Source: Doris montereyensis
Taxonomy: Eukaryota; Mollusca; Gastropoda; Nudibranchia; Dorididae
NCBI GenBank assembly: GCA_037039925.1
Contig: JAXRKP010000976.1
Span: 56,001-120,000 of the forward strand
Direction: 5' to 3'
DNA length: 64,000 nucleotides
The stretch's first letter is position 1, and each line of letters opens with the position of its first letter. Made by a program: the position numbers and the translations under genes. The notes beneath the pieces are model-generated. The model was not told where the DNA came from, did no database searches, and was given only the letters and a program-made list of their open reading frames with translations. Shown piece by piece: positions 1 to 46,205 of this stretch.

Positions 1-419
1 GCTTCCATGAGAGTAGACATGAATGGAGCTTTGGATTGTTTCGTTTCCATGAGAGTAGACATGAATGGAGCTTTGGATTGTTTCGCTTCCATGAGTAGAT
101 ATGAATGGAGCTTTGGATTGTTTCGGTTCCATGAGAGTAGATATGAATGGAGCGTTGGATTGTTTCGGTTCCATGAGAGTAGATATGAATGGAGCGTCGG
201 ATTGTTTCGGGTTCCATGAGAGTAGATATGAATGGAGCGTTGGATTGTTTCGTTTCCATGAGAGTAGATATGAATGGAGCGTTGGATTGTTTCGTTTCCA
301 TGAGAGTAGACATGAATGGAGTGTTGGATTGTTTCGCTTCCTTGAGAGTAGACATGAATGGAGCTTTGGATTGTTTCGGTTCCATGAGAGTAGACATGAA
401 TGGAGCTTTTGGATTGTTT
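1..419. repeat. 42-bp minisatellite, about 10 copies
   Basis: Ten tandem units of about 42 bp share a core reading GAGAGTAGACATGAATGG. The array is cut by the window edge, so its true length is unknown. Units differ by scattered substitutions (agtagaCatg/agtagaTatg, agcTttgg/agcGttgg) and a few single-base indels. Because 42 is divisible by three, stop-free frames run across several units; I read these as repeat artefacts, not a gene. Confidence 0.95.
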
Positions 420-511
420 AGAGTTTATTACGACAAAAGTGATGATAATAAAATAAAAACAAAAGCAAACAACAAATAACAAATGTAGACATTTGAAGCA
501 GAACGATGTTG

Positions 512-1496
512 TTACTGATCCAGCAGCTGGGGCGTAATTTGTCCTTCGGCCCAAAGCCATGTAATGGTATCTGCAGGTGTTTTCCATCTGTTGTAGGGTT
601 CCATAAATAGCGTTCCAAGTATCAAGTTTCTCGAAAGTAGCTTGTCGTGTAGGTCTTTCAATTGGTGGCATTCAAACAGGTGATTGGTCAGACTCATGGG
701 GATGGTTACAAAGAGGGCACATTGGGGCATGTTCAGAATTTATTCTGTTTAGATGCATGTTTAGATGCATGTTTAGATGCATGTTTAGATGCATGTTTAG
801 CTGTATGTGGTGTGTTTGGTGCCTGAAGATGGTGACTTGGTCTTTTCATTTAAGTTGGTTGATGTTGTCATTTGTTTGTAGGATGGCCATATGTCGGTAT
901 AAATCTCTTTCAGTCTTTCCCAAAACCCATCTGTTCATCCAGTCCTCTTTGCTGTTAACTTTGATGATTTGTTTAGCGGTCATTTTTTGTCTTTGGTTGT
1001 TCTTGTCTAGATCCCCTTTTGTCAAGAGTGTCTGCTTTGTCATTTCCTGGTGTGTTTACATGTCCAGGTATCCACTGCATTACTAGCTCGACGCATATAG
1101 GTTTTAATTTGTTGGTCAGTTTCTAATCGTGTTTGTCTGAGATCAGATCTCTGGCAGTCGTTGAGGGCTTGTAGGACAGACATTGTATCTGTAAAAATAA
1201 TGATATCTGATATTTTAGCTGGGAATGTATTGAAAACAGTGTTGAGGGGGTAGAGCATTGTTTCTATGACTGCTGCCTCTGCTACAAAGTTGGTACATTT
1301 TCTCCGCAAGCCCCAGAGAATTCATCAGAGATGCCATTTGGGTATTGGATGTAGATATCATATGATGTTGCTTTGAGAGCTGACCCATCTGTGTATGCAC
1401 GGATCTAGCTGTCAGGGTAGTCATCAAGGTTTTTTGTGATGACATCATCAAGGGTAGCAGATCTGATTTCTTTCTTTGATTGTCAATCAGCCCCAT
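512..1496 (-). pseudogene. RNase H-bearing retroelement relic
   Basis: Read on the minus strand, several overlapping frames give the end of an RNase H-type ORF. A segment near 1300-1150 has NFVAEAAVIET followed by IIIFTDTMSVLQALND, which fits the RNase H core acidic positions (E in the AE..A+E helix, D in the FTD strand). It continues to a K-A-D-T-L segment near 1040, a region resembling the RTGHxxLNxHLxRI motif near 830-740, and CPLCN near 715. This order is typical of the 3' end of I/Jockey-type non-LTR ORFs or related RNase H genes common in invertebrates. No single frame is open throughout, with shifts near 1300, 1040 and 800, so it is decayed. The clade is inferred from memory of the family. 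Confidence 0.6.
747..801. repeat. 12-bp direct repeat inside the RNase H relic
   Basis: Four to five copies of GTTTAGATGCAT. On the minus strand each 12-bp unit encodes Asn-Met-His-Leu. They lie where the family has one LN-x-HL motif, so the repeat looks like an in-frame expansion of a single conserved tetrapeptide. Confidence 0.85.
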
Positions 1497-2244
1497 CTTG
1501 ATTTGAAATCAATATTTGGTGAATCTCCATTCACCCATGGTGTTTCTTTTTCTTTGTTCCGAAATATGGTGTCTTTCTTTCAGGGATGCCCTTTTTCCAT
1601 ATTTATACAGAAATCCGTACATTTTGACATTCTCCGTATGTCCTGTACATTTCAAAATTCTTCAGTATCTCGATTTATTTCCGTCCGAAAGTCGAAAAAA
1701 AAATTATACGGAACTTTTATCACGGTCGATCATTTTATACCCATCACCGACCCTCTCCGATTCCCCGAGCCTATAAAAACTATTTGACCAGATATTTATA
1801 CTTTTTCCCGGTCTCTTCTCTTCCGCTTATCACTCGTTCAAATTTTCATTCTTCATTACATGACTCGCCATTCACCGTTTCACTACAACTTCCGAGATAT
1901 CTTGTTTGATTTGTGATTTGACTGTTTGGACTAACTAGATCTGGACCCGCATTATTTATCAAGGAACCACACTCCCTACTTGTTAAAACAAATAAGGCTA
2001 ATGTGCAGTCGGACAAGTCCTATGATATATCTTTTACAGTAAGAAACATATCAATATTTATAGTATACTATCATAATTATTTAGGTGTAATTTGAATGTC
2101 ATACAGCTGTTTGTCCAATAATGTTTGAATCCATTGACCTTATTTCACTTGTTTCCTATCACGAAAAAAAGTTCAATATTTTTCATCTTGACCAGAGGGC
2201 ACCCTGTTCTTTTAACTCCATAGCTTGATTTTTTTATTTTTTTT
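1497..2244. other. Unannotated stretch, nothing recognised
   Basis: AT-rich sequence left of the CTU2 exons, presumably within a CTU2 intron. Short open frames exist on both strands but none resembles a protein I know, and I see no repeat structure. Confidence 0.5.
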
Positions 2245-2310
2245 GTTGATTTACCCACATGCACAACTAAGGTGATCTCGGTTTTTTTTTGGTAGGATTT
2301 TTTAGTTTTA
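2245..2310 (-). mobile_element. SINE 3'-tail fragment
   Basis: The reverse complement reads AAAATCCTACCAAAA, then ACCGAGATCACCTTAGTTG and a short AAATCAA tail. This matches the end of the complete SINE at 24935-25254 (AATCCTACCAAAAACCC, GAGATCGCTTTAGTTGTGG). Only the last 60-70 bp of the element are present. Confidence 0.6.
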
Positions 2311-2319
2311 CTAACATGT

Positions 2320-3080
<761 letters not shown>

Positions 3081-3266
3081 TAATATAATAGTTATCAAGT
3101 TTTTGTAAAATATGTGCATTAAGAATACACTATCTTTGATAGAATTATTTTCATTTACTTCTTTAGAAACTTTATGCTGTGTTTGTGTGTTTTTTCAATG
3201 CATTTTGTTTTCCGTTTTATTCCTTTGTTCATACACTAACAAAACATGTCAACTCGTTGGTTACAG

Positions 3267-37211
<33,945 letters not shown>

Positions 37212-37475
37212 GACCCGAAGCCTAGATGATGTCTTATATCATATCTTATATCATATATTGTCGATGTCATTCTAGAAATATTAAAGTACATGAGAGCAAA
37301 TTTTACAGGAGAAACAAAAAGTTTTATTGCCTACTACTGAAACTAAAGCATAATATTTCTTTGACGTCATGCCTTCTCGTTGTGATTTCGTTCAATAGCA
37401 TTGCTATTTCAGGAAAAAAGGACAAATTTATGTGGTTATGTTAGTTATACACTTGTAAAACGTAAAGTTGTCGGC

Positions 37476-37481
37476 AATAAA
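37476..37481 (+). terminator. Poly(A) signal for CTU2
   Basis: AATAAA 265 bp after the CTU2 stop codon, the first canonical hexamer downstream. It implies a 3' UTR of about 280-290 nt. Confidence 0.6.
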
Positions 37482-37499
37482 CGTATACCTTGCACAGAA

Positions 37500-38600
37500 A
37501 GAAGTTATACTTTTCTGGCCCAAAAATAATGCTCAGCTTTGCCGGCTATATTCGTACAACTTCAGAGTGCAATGATTCTTTCCTGCTACTGCTGATGGCG
37601 ATATGTGTATACTGCTAGAATACTTTATAGGCTGGGCAAAGTTCCTTACATTTCTTTCCCTTTCGAAGATGATGAGTCACTCTTTATAGGTATCCCAGAC
37701 TAAAAAAATTTCTTGAGTAGTCTGCATTTTGTGAGTTAAACAGATAGTACTCAACAACCTAGAATTCCAGGCTTCAAATTATCAAAATCGGTTCATAAAT
37801 ATAAAAGTTATCAATTATTTATTTTTTTACTTTCAATTTTCGCACCCAATTTTGAAATGGAAAAAATACCAAGCTTACACGATCACAGAATTCATAAAAT
37901 ATTTAATGATGATAGCTGAGTTTTTTTTTACATGAATACACATGGAATAACAGAAAAACCAGAAATGAGATTGTTTGTTTTTCATATTTTTATTCTACTA
38001 CAGTGTCAAAATCAAGAAATTTACATTGGCAGATATACAAATTTTATCAAAATTGTCAAAAAATTCTATATTTGGCAATGCATAGCATTACCATTTGTCA
38101 AAGAAAGACCATAAAACTCCTTTAAACTATATAACTAGTAACAGACAGTAAGCCCAATTTTTTTAAGACACCTAGAAGGATATTTTTCTGAATTATTACA
38201 TCATGGAAGTGGGCGAAAAGCTTAATTTGCGCTCGGGAAGATAATTTGGCAAAAATAAGGTTTTCCATCATAAAAATTTTAAATTTTAAGACACATTAAT
38301 GAAACTTGGCATTTGTATGTTTTGAGGGTAAAGGAATCCATTTCTGGTGTTCTTTTCAAAATAGGAAGTAAAGTAACAGAGTTATGAGCATAAATCATTG
38401 TTTGAATACAAAGAACAAAGTGGCAACATGACTAAGATATGAAATAAACGTCAATTTCAACACACTGCAGTAGGTCTGACAAGTGTGCATGATTATGTAA
38501 ATATATGAATAAATGTTATTAACAAGCATAAAATCAAAAGTGCAACAAATGCAAGATAAAACTGAAATTGAAAAGGGGGTAAATAATTTTGTCCAAAGAA
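37500..38600. other. Intergenic, nothing recognised
   Basis: AT-rich unique sequence downstream of CTU2. Short frames only; no repeats or motifs I can name. Confidence 0.5.
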
Positions 38601-38609
38601 AATACATGG

Positions 38610-38684
38610 CGCTGAATGTTGGACTCGAACCTGGGACGTTCAGGTTGCACTGCAATGCCGAGACCACTCGGCCACCACTAGTAG
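38610..38684 (-). other. tRNA-like relic (Leu/Ser type)
   Basis: On the minus strand TGGCCGAGTGGT (38663-38674) is a textbook class II A box and GGTTCGAGTCC (38621-38631) a perfect B box. However, the T-stem (CCAGG against CCAAC) and acceptor stem do not pair, so this is not a working tRNA. It is probably a tRNA pseudogene or SINE head. Confidence 0.6.
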
Positions 38685-38729
38685 GTGCAGGAATGTCAAA
38701 ATCAAACCTACGAAAACAGAGAAGGACGA

Positions 38730-38935
38730 TTAAAAACTTACGTCATTTAAAGTTGCATTGCCTTCAAAACGAAGCTGGTGCAGTTGCACGAAGAGCTTAT
38801 TGTTTATTAAGCAAGATGGAAGCGCAGGTTTGCGGCCTTTCCCAGACCTTTCAAAAGTTGCTCGTAGACGGGCCATCTGCTCATCATCTGAAGGTGAATG
38901 ATTAAATTTGCAATCAATTGTCAACCTAAAAAGGT
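38730..38935 (-). other. Possible minus-strand coding exon, unrecognised
   Basis: After a splice-acceptor-like ttttttag (about 38935) the minus strand is open for about 65 codons: LTIDCKFNHSPSDDEQMARL then RATFERSGKGRKPALPSC. Composition looks protein-like, but I know no homologue. A candidate first exon, ATG-GAG-ATG-GAG...AATTTG|gtaagt, lies at about 39410-39438, but its phase is off by one. Low confidence. Confidence 0.25.
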
Positions 38936-38939
38936 TATA

Positions 38940-40006
38940 ATAAGTATAAGATTATAAGTTTATAAACAATAAGTTACGTTACTATGACTTAGTATATGAA
39001 CTCTCAGTATCAGTAATTCTGATATATATTATTTTCATATTATATATAATCAATATGATATATAACATACATTATAGTTATAATCTAGGATATTTTCGGT
39101 AAATAAAATGTGTGTATTCTTATTCTTACTATCCAGGTTTGTTTAAAGGCCCACGTCCTAAGACCAGCTCTTCACGGATGTTAAGCCTAGTTTCTACGAG
39201 AACTATTTTAAATATTAAAACTTTGACTTAATTATTTTAATATCTTTGAGTTGACAAATATGAAAATACCGTACAGTGCGTATTTAGAAATACGGGAGTA
39301 GATCTAGCTGAATGTAAAAAGAGACGAAGTTAGGTTTAGAATTATGGAGACAGAACTGAAAGATAGGTCCAAAGTTACTAAATACAGATCTAGTTGAAAA
39401 TAAACTTACCAAATTTTTCCAGAATCTCCATCTCCATGATGAACGCATAAATTCAAGCACAAACTGGATGTTTCAGTTCCAAGTTCCTGCTGAATGAGTC
39501 GGGTCAGCCTACTACTACACTACTAAATTCTAGGCTTGGCGGAGTCAGTCGGAGTAAAACTCGAAGTTGTGATTGTGTCTTCCTTCGATTCATAGGGGGC
39601 CAAAACGGGTACCACGGGAAAGCCTATTAAAGGCGATTCTTACACACTTGATTTTACGCAGATCAACACACATGTCACAGATCGTGAACGTTTTTAGTGG
39701 ACCTATCTAAAATAGGCTTAAATTTTCCTTTGCCGGAAAGGTGGAAATACAGTGATACGGCCGGTCGCGTTTGCTTATATTAAACACAGATTTCTCGATC
39801 GCGAAACATCAGACAGATGAAATGAAATGACCTTTAGAAAGAGTAAAACGTCTAGATAATGGTGGTTTAATTTGTTTAGAGATTGGTTTAGTTTTAATGG
39901 AGATATGGTCGATTGAAACGGATGCTAATTTGGTAAAAAAATTGGCAATTTCGCCCGGCGTGAGGCTTGAGTCTGGGATACCTACTCTTTATATATTGAA
40001 GAAGAC
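38940..40006. other. Intergenic, little recognised
   Basis: Unique AT-rich sequence. The only hint is the possible first exon at 39410-39438 noted for the neighbouring entry. The 39550-39800 segment is more GC-rich and could be promoter-like, but I see no defined element. Confidence 0.4.
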
Positions 40007-40045
40007 TTGATTTGATTTACACTCATCCACAATTAAGGTGATCAA
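40007..40045 (-). mobile_element. SINE 3'-tail fragment
   Basis: GATTTGATTTACACTCATCC then ACAATTAAGGTGATC is the reverse complement of the SINE tail seen at 25205-25245. It directly adjoins the A-rich block that leads into the 60-bp array. Confidence 0.5.
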
Positions 40046-40240
40046 GGAGAAAAAGAGAAACGAGAAGGAGGAGATGAAGAAGAAGTAGTTGTAGTAGGAG
40101 TAGTATCAGCAGCAGCAGAAGATGAAGGAGAAGAACAAAAAAAAAAAAGATAACACAAAAGAAAAAGAACAAAAAAAAACAACAAAAGAACCAAAGAAAG
40201 AGAAAAAAAAGAAGAAGAAAAAAGAATAACTAAGAATAGA

Positions 40241-40850
40241 AGAAAAGAAAACCCATACACCGAAAGGTAGAATGGAAACTGATAAAGAAAGGAAGAAAGA
40301 AGAAAAGAAAACCCCAACACCGAAAGGTAGAATGGAAACTGATAAAGAAAGGAAGAAAGAAGAAAAGAAAACCCATACACCGAAAGGTAGAATGGAAACT
40401 GATAAAGAAAGGAAGAAAGAAGAAAAGAAAACCCCAACACCGAAAGGTTGAATGGAAACTGATAAAGAAAGGAAGAAAGAAGAAAAGAAAACCCATACAC
40501 CGAAAGGTAGAATGGAAACTGATAAAGAAAGGAAGAAAGAAGAAAAGAAAACCCCAACACCGAAAGGTTGAATGGAAACTGATAAAGAAAGGAAGAAAGA
40601 AGAAAAGAAAACCCATACACCGAAAGGTAGAATGGGAACTGATAAAGAAAGGAAGAAAGAAGAAAAGAAAACCCATACACCGAAAGGTAGAATGGAAACT
40701 GATAAAGAAAGGAAGAAAGAAGAAAGAAAACCCATACACCGAAAGGTAGAATGGAAACTGATAAAGAAAGGAAGAAAGAAGAAAAGAAAACCCATACACC
40801 GAAAGGTAGAATGGAAACTGATAAAGAAAGGAAGAAAGAAGAAAAGAAAG
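40241..40850. repeat. 60-bp minisatellite derived from LINE 3' end, 10 copies
   Basis: Unit AAAACCCATACACCGAAAGG then TAGAATGGAAACTGATAAAG and AAAGGAAGAAAGAAGAAAAG. Reading on the plus strand, the first 45 bp match the antisense of the RTE-like LINE 3' terminus (5733-5775: TTTCTTTATCAGTTCCATTT then CTACCTTTCGGTGTATGG) and of copy 2 (21350-21395). The remainder resembles the LINE (GAAA)n tail. Open frames on both strands are artefacts of the 60-bp period. Confidence 0.93.
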
Positions 40851-40981
40851 AAAAGACGCCTTGATTTTGTTTCCAAAGCAAAAAGGAAACCAAGAATGCA
40901 CCTCAATGTTAACAAATGCTCGAATTCAAAGCAATTATTTTTTCTTTCTTTAGATTTGAAAATGAGAAATATTATACATAA

Positions 40982-40982
40982 C

Positions 40983-41024
<42 letters not shown>
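40982..41024. repeat. (AAT)n microsatellite, LINE tail
   Basis: Lies at the 3' terminus of the CR1/L2-like element read on the minus strand, where it is an (ATT)n tail. Confidence 0.9.
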
Positions 41025-41025
<1 letters not shown>

Positions 41026-41711
41026 TATATACTTCTATGGCGCCTTTTCTCAAAAGCTCAAAGCGCCTCATAATAGCATACAATAGAACATAAATAAAAT
41101 ATAATGGTCATAGAACATGATGTTTAAAAGAGTCAAAATGTATCATATGATTATCCTAAAATAGAAGAGTTTAAGAGTCCACTCAAAAGATTCAAATGAT
41201 ACAACAATCTTAAAACATACGAAGAGTATAACATGATCACGAAACCTAAAAGATACATTGTAAATAATACATTAAGCTAAAAAGATAGATACAATGAAAT
41301 AGTAAAATATTCAATGAATAGAGCATTCTTACAAGAGACACGAGATATATAATGCGCATAGACATAATCAAAAGATTCATTATAAATATAAGCTATCCTA
41401 ACAAAAACAGCGATCGTTAAAGGCTTAAAAAGACACTAAACATTATATGCCCTCTTAAAAGATGGGTTTTAAGAGTCTTCTAAACGATTCAAGGGATATG
41501 GAGTTCCTACAACATTCATCCAGACCATTCCACAGTTGAGATGCACACACAGTAAAAACGTTCTCACCAAAATGAGTCGATGTATGGGGTATACAAAGAT
41601 AGTTACTATTATTAGACCTCAAAACTCGGTTTAAAATAGGGGTTAAAAGCTCGTCTAGATAGGGGAGCTAGATTATTTAAAAATTTATAAGTCATGCAAA
41701 GGACCTTAAAG

Positions 41712-42524
41712 TCAATTCTCTCTGACTGGCAACCAGTGGAGGTCTTTAAGTACATTGGTAATGTGATCAGATTTCTTTTTAAGAGCAATAGTTCTGGCTG
41801 CATAATTTTGTATCTTTTGAAGTTTAGATAGATGTTTTTTAGACATACCAGACAAGAGGGAGTTGCAGTAATCCAATCTACTGGTTACAAAGGCATTTAT
41901 CAAAAGTTTAGCAGTATCCTCATCAATAAAATATCTGATTCTGCTAATATTCTTAAGATGGAACATAGATGTTTGACATATTTTATTAATTTGCTTCTCC
42001 ATTGTGAGGTGAGGATCAAGAAGAAAGCCTAAATTCTTAACAGTATTGAAAATTTCAATATGTGAATTACAAATATTTACATTGCATGCATTAATATTAA
42101 TAGTTTTGAGCGATGTACGCGTTCCAAAGACAATTATATCTGTTTTATCTCCATTTAATCTAAGTCTGTTTTCTGTCATCCAAGTCTGTATATCTGTGGT
42201 GCAATCCTGAAGTGTCTGAATGGATGCTGCAGGATTGCTGGTGCTCAGGGGTATGTATAGTTGAGTGTCATCTGCATATAGATGATATTTGATGTTATGC
42301 CTCTCAATTATGTCAGCTAATGGAGTGGTGTAGAGAGTAAAGAGAACTGGTCCTAGGATAGACCCTTGGGGAACACCATTTTGAAGTTTTAAAGGCAATG
42401 ATCTTGAAGAGTCAATCAATACCGATTGTGTTCTCTCCTGAAGGTAGGTATCGAACCATTTCAGGGTTGATTCCAAATTGGTGTTGCAATCGTGATAGCA
42501 AGATTCCATTGTCGATAGTGTCAA
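41712..42524 (-). pseudogene. Reverse transcriptase fragment of CR1/L2-like LINE
   Basis: 270 codons, the longest open piece of this element. GVPQGSILGPVLFTLYTTPL and YHLYADDTQLYIPL are intact, so catalytic Asp residues are present. It continues through the thumb (RLNGDKTDIIVFG, LGFLLDPHLTMEKQI) to LDYCNSLLSGM and LKDLHWLPV. The upstream RT blocks are in another frame (42858-42412), overlapping it by 113 bp. Confidence 0.88.
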
Positions 42525-44412
42525 ATGTGGCGCTCGGGTCTAACAAAACGAGCATGACACATGACTTGTTGTTGATTATCCTAATGATGTCATTGTGCAC
42601 CCTCAAAAGCGATGTTTCCGTACTGTGGTGTTTTCTGTACATAGATTGGAAATGTGTCAACATTTTGTTGCTATCAATGTGTTGCGTAAGACGGCGGTTA
42701 ACAATTTTCTCAATGATCTTGGACAGGGCTGGCAGATTAGAGATTGGTCTATAATTCTTGAGTTCGTCCTTATTCAACGATGATTTTTTAATGATAGGGG
42801 TCACACTAGCGTGTTTTAGTGAAGATGGAAATATGCCATTATGAAGGCTGTTGTTCATGATGGTTGAGATGGCAGGAGACGAATATCTGAGAACTCTTTT
42901 AACAGCCAGGTTGGTATGGAGTCAAGATCACAAGTTTTAGATGGCATTTTATTGATTAAATTTTCTATTTCCTTTGGTGATGTTGGCTCGAATTCTGAGA
43001 GAGTAGAGCTAGGTCCAGGATTAGAATTCTCAGAAGCGATACATAAGGTAGATGGATTTTGATGACTAAGGTGGTCTCTAATTTTAGCTACCTTATCAAT
43101 AAAGAAATTGTTGAAGTTTTCACACATTTTCGTTGAATCTTTAACAATACTGGGAACATAAGGACTGAGCAGACCAGATGTTATTTTAAACAGCTCTTTG
43201 GTATTGCCCTTATTCTGATATATAGAGTTCTTAATGTGTCTTCGTTTGGCGTCAGTCAGCATTTTGTTCATTTTATTACGGATGGCTTTGTAATGATTCT
43301 TGTTACTGTCTGATTTTGATTTCGACAATTTTCATTTACACCCCTCAGTTTTTGCTTAGTATTTCGAATGTCGTCAGTGTACCATCGGCAGTTGGGTCTT
43401 ATGGTAATGGTGCCACTTTAATGGGGGCAAACGACTCAATGGTTTTATTACTTTCATAATTGAAAACTTTCACTTGGTCGTCAACACTTTCAATGGGTTT
43501 GATCTTCTCGTTGATATTAGCTTCTAAAATTGACGATTTTAGGTCATTCAAGTTGATATTTTTCGTTTTTCTATATTCAATGGTCTTCTTTGTTGGCATA
43601 GCTTTGGGTAATGCCAAAGTGAAAGATACACAGTGGTGATCAGAGAAATGGGGATTGGAAACTACCAGGGATGTAATCGACGGGTCATCATTTTTGTGTG
43701 TAATTACTAAATCAAGGATATGCCCAGCTATGTGTGTACTTTCATCAACGTGTTGAACTAAATTGAAACTGTCAAGCAGAATTAAGACTTTTTTAGCATC
43801 GTCGTTGTCATGGTCATCAATGTGAAGGTTGAAATCTCCAGTAAAAACTATTTTTTCTGACTGCAGAGTTTTTTCAAAAACGAAGTCCTCAAATTCATCT
43901 ATAAAATCATTTATGTAAATATTCTTATGTCTTTGGTCAGGTCTATAGACAACCACGATTCGAAACAGTTGACCATTGTGATTGATTGTGATTTCAAGAT
44001 GTTCAAAAGTGATTTTATGTTGATTCTAAACTTTATTAATTCCAAGGCTTTCTTTATAAATAACTATAAGTCCACCTCCTCTGTTGGACGATGGTCTGTT
44101 TTGCCATTTGAAAGTATAGCCAACGGGTATGAGATGGGCAAGGATGACTTCATCACCTGTATTGAAAAGCCAACTCTCTGTTATTATGAAAATGTCTAGG
44201 TTTTGTTCGATGATGTAGTCGGAGAGAACAATAGCTTTATTCCCTACAGACCTGGCATTCAATAGAGTGACGTTGAGTTGTAAATTATTTTTATACTGTG
44301 ATGAATCAAGTTGGTCTTCGTTGCTCGCTCGAGTTGTTTTAATGGCGAGAAGGTTTGAAGGGTTCCCTATGTTTTGTTTTTCCTCCGACCTTTTGTTCCC
44401 CTGCGTGCTCGT

Positions 44413-45267
44413 TTATGAGTGTGTTTGTATATGTTGCATACTTTCAGTGTGTTAGCATTTCGTTGCAAAAAATAGAATTTTCTTAACCGCAATAGACAAA
44501 AATTAAAGGATGCTTGTTGCTTGAAAGTGGAACAAATAAACTGAACAATAATTTTGTTTTAATCAACTTTAGAACAAACATCTTATTGGCAATATAAGTT
44601 GTCATAAAACATGGGCTGGTCTGACGGGATAGCTGAGTTCTGTTGGTGTAATAATATAATATGGAGACTTTCATCATTCAAAATTGGCAAGGAGTGTGTA
44701 TGTGTATGTACACGTGTGTGTTTAATGTATGTGTGTGCGACAGACAGGTGAAAAATAAGAAATAAAAAAGCATAATATAATGAGTCTGTAAACGGTTAAT
44801 AGAGAAACAAAGATTATTCCTATGTTAAATTAGAACAAAATAACCGAAGTAAGAAACCAAAATAAGGGAAGAACTGACATGATTGTCAAAAGAAATAATG
44901 ACACATAAAATACTTTAAGCTATCTGGACAAAATATAAAAGAAAGTTTAAAAACAAACAAACAATCTTTTCCCTCTGCCTGAGATCGCTTTTGTCGCTTT
45001 CAAAAGTTATCTAAAATATATTGTAATATATATTACATGTATTATATATAATAAAGGAATCAGGGCTGGTGATAATGAAAACATTGCACGGTACAAGTTC
45101 AGTTGAGAGAAATCAAAACATTCTTTTGAGCTCCACTTTATCTTGATGAGGAGGAAAGCTTGGCTGTTGCCCTCTTTGTTTTTTCTATGCTGGTTATTTC
45201 ACTGTTATTGATGCAGGACTTCTTAAATAAAATGTTGGCCAATCGCATAAGAGTATCTTTTTCAAAA
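44413..45267. other. Intergenic, nothing recognised
   Basis: AT-rich unique sequence to the right of the CR1/L2-like element, with short (GT/GTAT) runs near 44695-44740. No coding recognised. Confidence 0.45.
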
Positions 45268-46205
45268 GATATCAAGCATGTACGCGGCAGATATCAAGCT
45301 TGTACGTGGCAGATATCAAGCTTGTACATGGCAGATATCAAGCTTGTACATGGCAGATATCAAGCTTGTACGTGGCAGATATCAAGCTTGTACATGGCAG
45401 ATATCAAGCTTGTACATGGCAGATATCAAGCTTGTACATGGCAGATATCAAGCTTGTACATGGCAGATATCAAGCTTGTACATGGCAGATATCAAGCTTG
45501 TACATGGCAGATATCAAGCATGTACGTGACAGATATCAAGCTTGTACGTGGCAGATATCAAGCTTGTACGTGGCAGATATCAAGCTTGTACGTGGCAGAT
45601 ATCAAGCTTGTACGTGGCAGATATCAAGCATGTACGTGGCAGATATCAAGCTTGTACGTGGCAGATATCAAGCTTGTACGTGGCAGATATCATGCTTGAC
45701 AGATATCAAGCTTGTACGTGACAGATATCAAGCTTGTACGTGACAGATATCAAGCTTGTACGTGGCAGATATCAAGCTTGTACGTGACAGATATCAAGCA
45801 TGTATGTGGCAGATATCAAGCATGTACGTGACAGATATCAAGCTTGTACGTGGCAGATATCAAGCATGTATGTGGCAGATATCAAGCATGTATGTGGCAG
45901 ATATCAAGCATGTATGTGGCAGATATCAAGCATGTATGTGGCAGATATCAAGCTTGTACGTGGCAGATATCAATGCATGTGGCAGATATCAAGCATGTAT
46001 GTGGCAGATATCAAGCATGTATGTGGCAGATATCAAGCTTGTACGTGGCAGATATCAAGCATGTATGTGGCAGATATCAAGCATGTATGTGGCAGATATC
46101 AAGCTTGTACGTGGCAGATATAAAGCTTGTATGTGGCAGATATCAAGCATGTACGTGGCAGATATCAAGCTTGTACGTGGCAGATATCAAGCATGTATGT
46201 GGCAG
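45268..46205. repeat. 22-bp minisatellite, about 42 copies
   Basis: Unit GATATCAAGCTTGTACGTGG then CA. Each unit carries GATATC, most carry AAGCTT (others AAGCAT), and GTAC is usual. Variants TACATGG, TACGTGG and TATGTGG dominate the left, middle and right thirds respectively. It ends flush with the decayed P-element C-terminus. Confidence 0.97.

Larger units (their letters stand above)
40982..44412 (-). mobile_element. CR1/L2-like LINE, inactive
   Basis: Minus-strand non-LTR element. In element order: endonuclease start LNVTLLNARSVGNKAIVLSD, TESWL and GGGLIVIYK (44412-44026); EN middle and end with FTGDFNLHID, LDLVITHKND and the catalytic SDHH (43956-43399); connector with HYKAIRNKMNKML and LPSKTCDLDSIPTWLLKEF-type motifs (43328-42855); RT with NYRPISNLPALSKIIEKIV (42750), FDTIDN (42500), NGVPQGSILGPVLFTLY and YADDTQLY (42400-42270); C-terminal LHWLPV, RIDFKVLCMTYKFLN and a final FGENVFTVCASQLWNGL region (to about 41440); then a 3' UTR ending GCGCTTTGAGC...GGCGCC and (ATT)n. 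Frames change at least five times. A CR1/L2 assignment follows from the RT and the LHWLP-ending. Confidence 0.88.

Noticed and set aside
38610..38684. Functional tRNA-Leu or tRNA-Ser gene
   Set aside because: A and B boxes are good, but the T-stem and acceptor stem do not pair and no sound anticodon arm forms.
40042..41093. 280-325-codon ORFs with Phe-Leu-Ser or Lys-Glu repeats
   Set aside because: 60-bp LINE-tail-derived array plus A-rich DNA, open on both strands.
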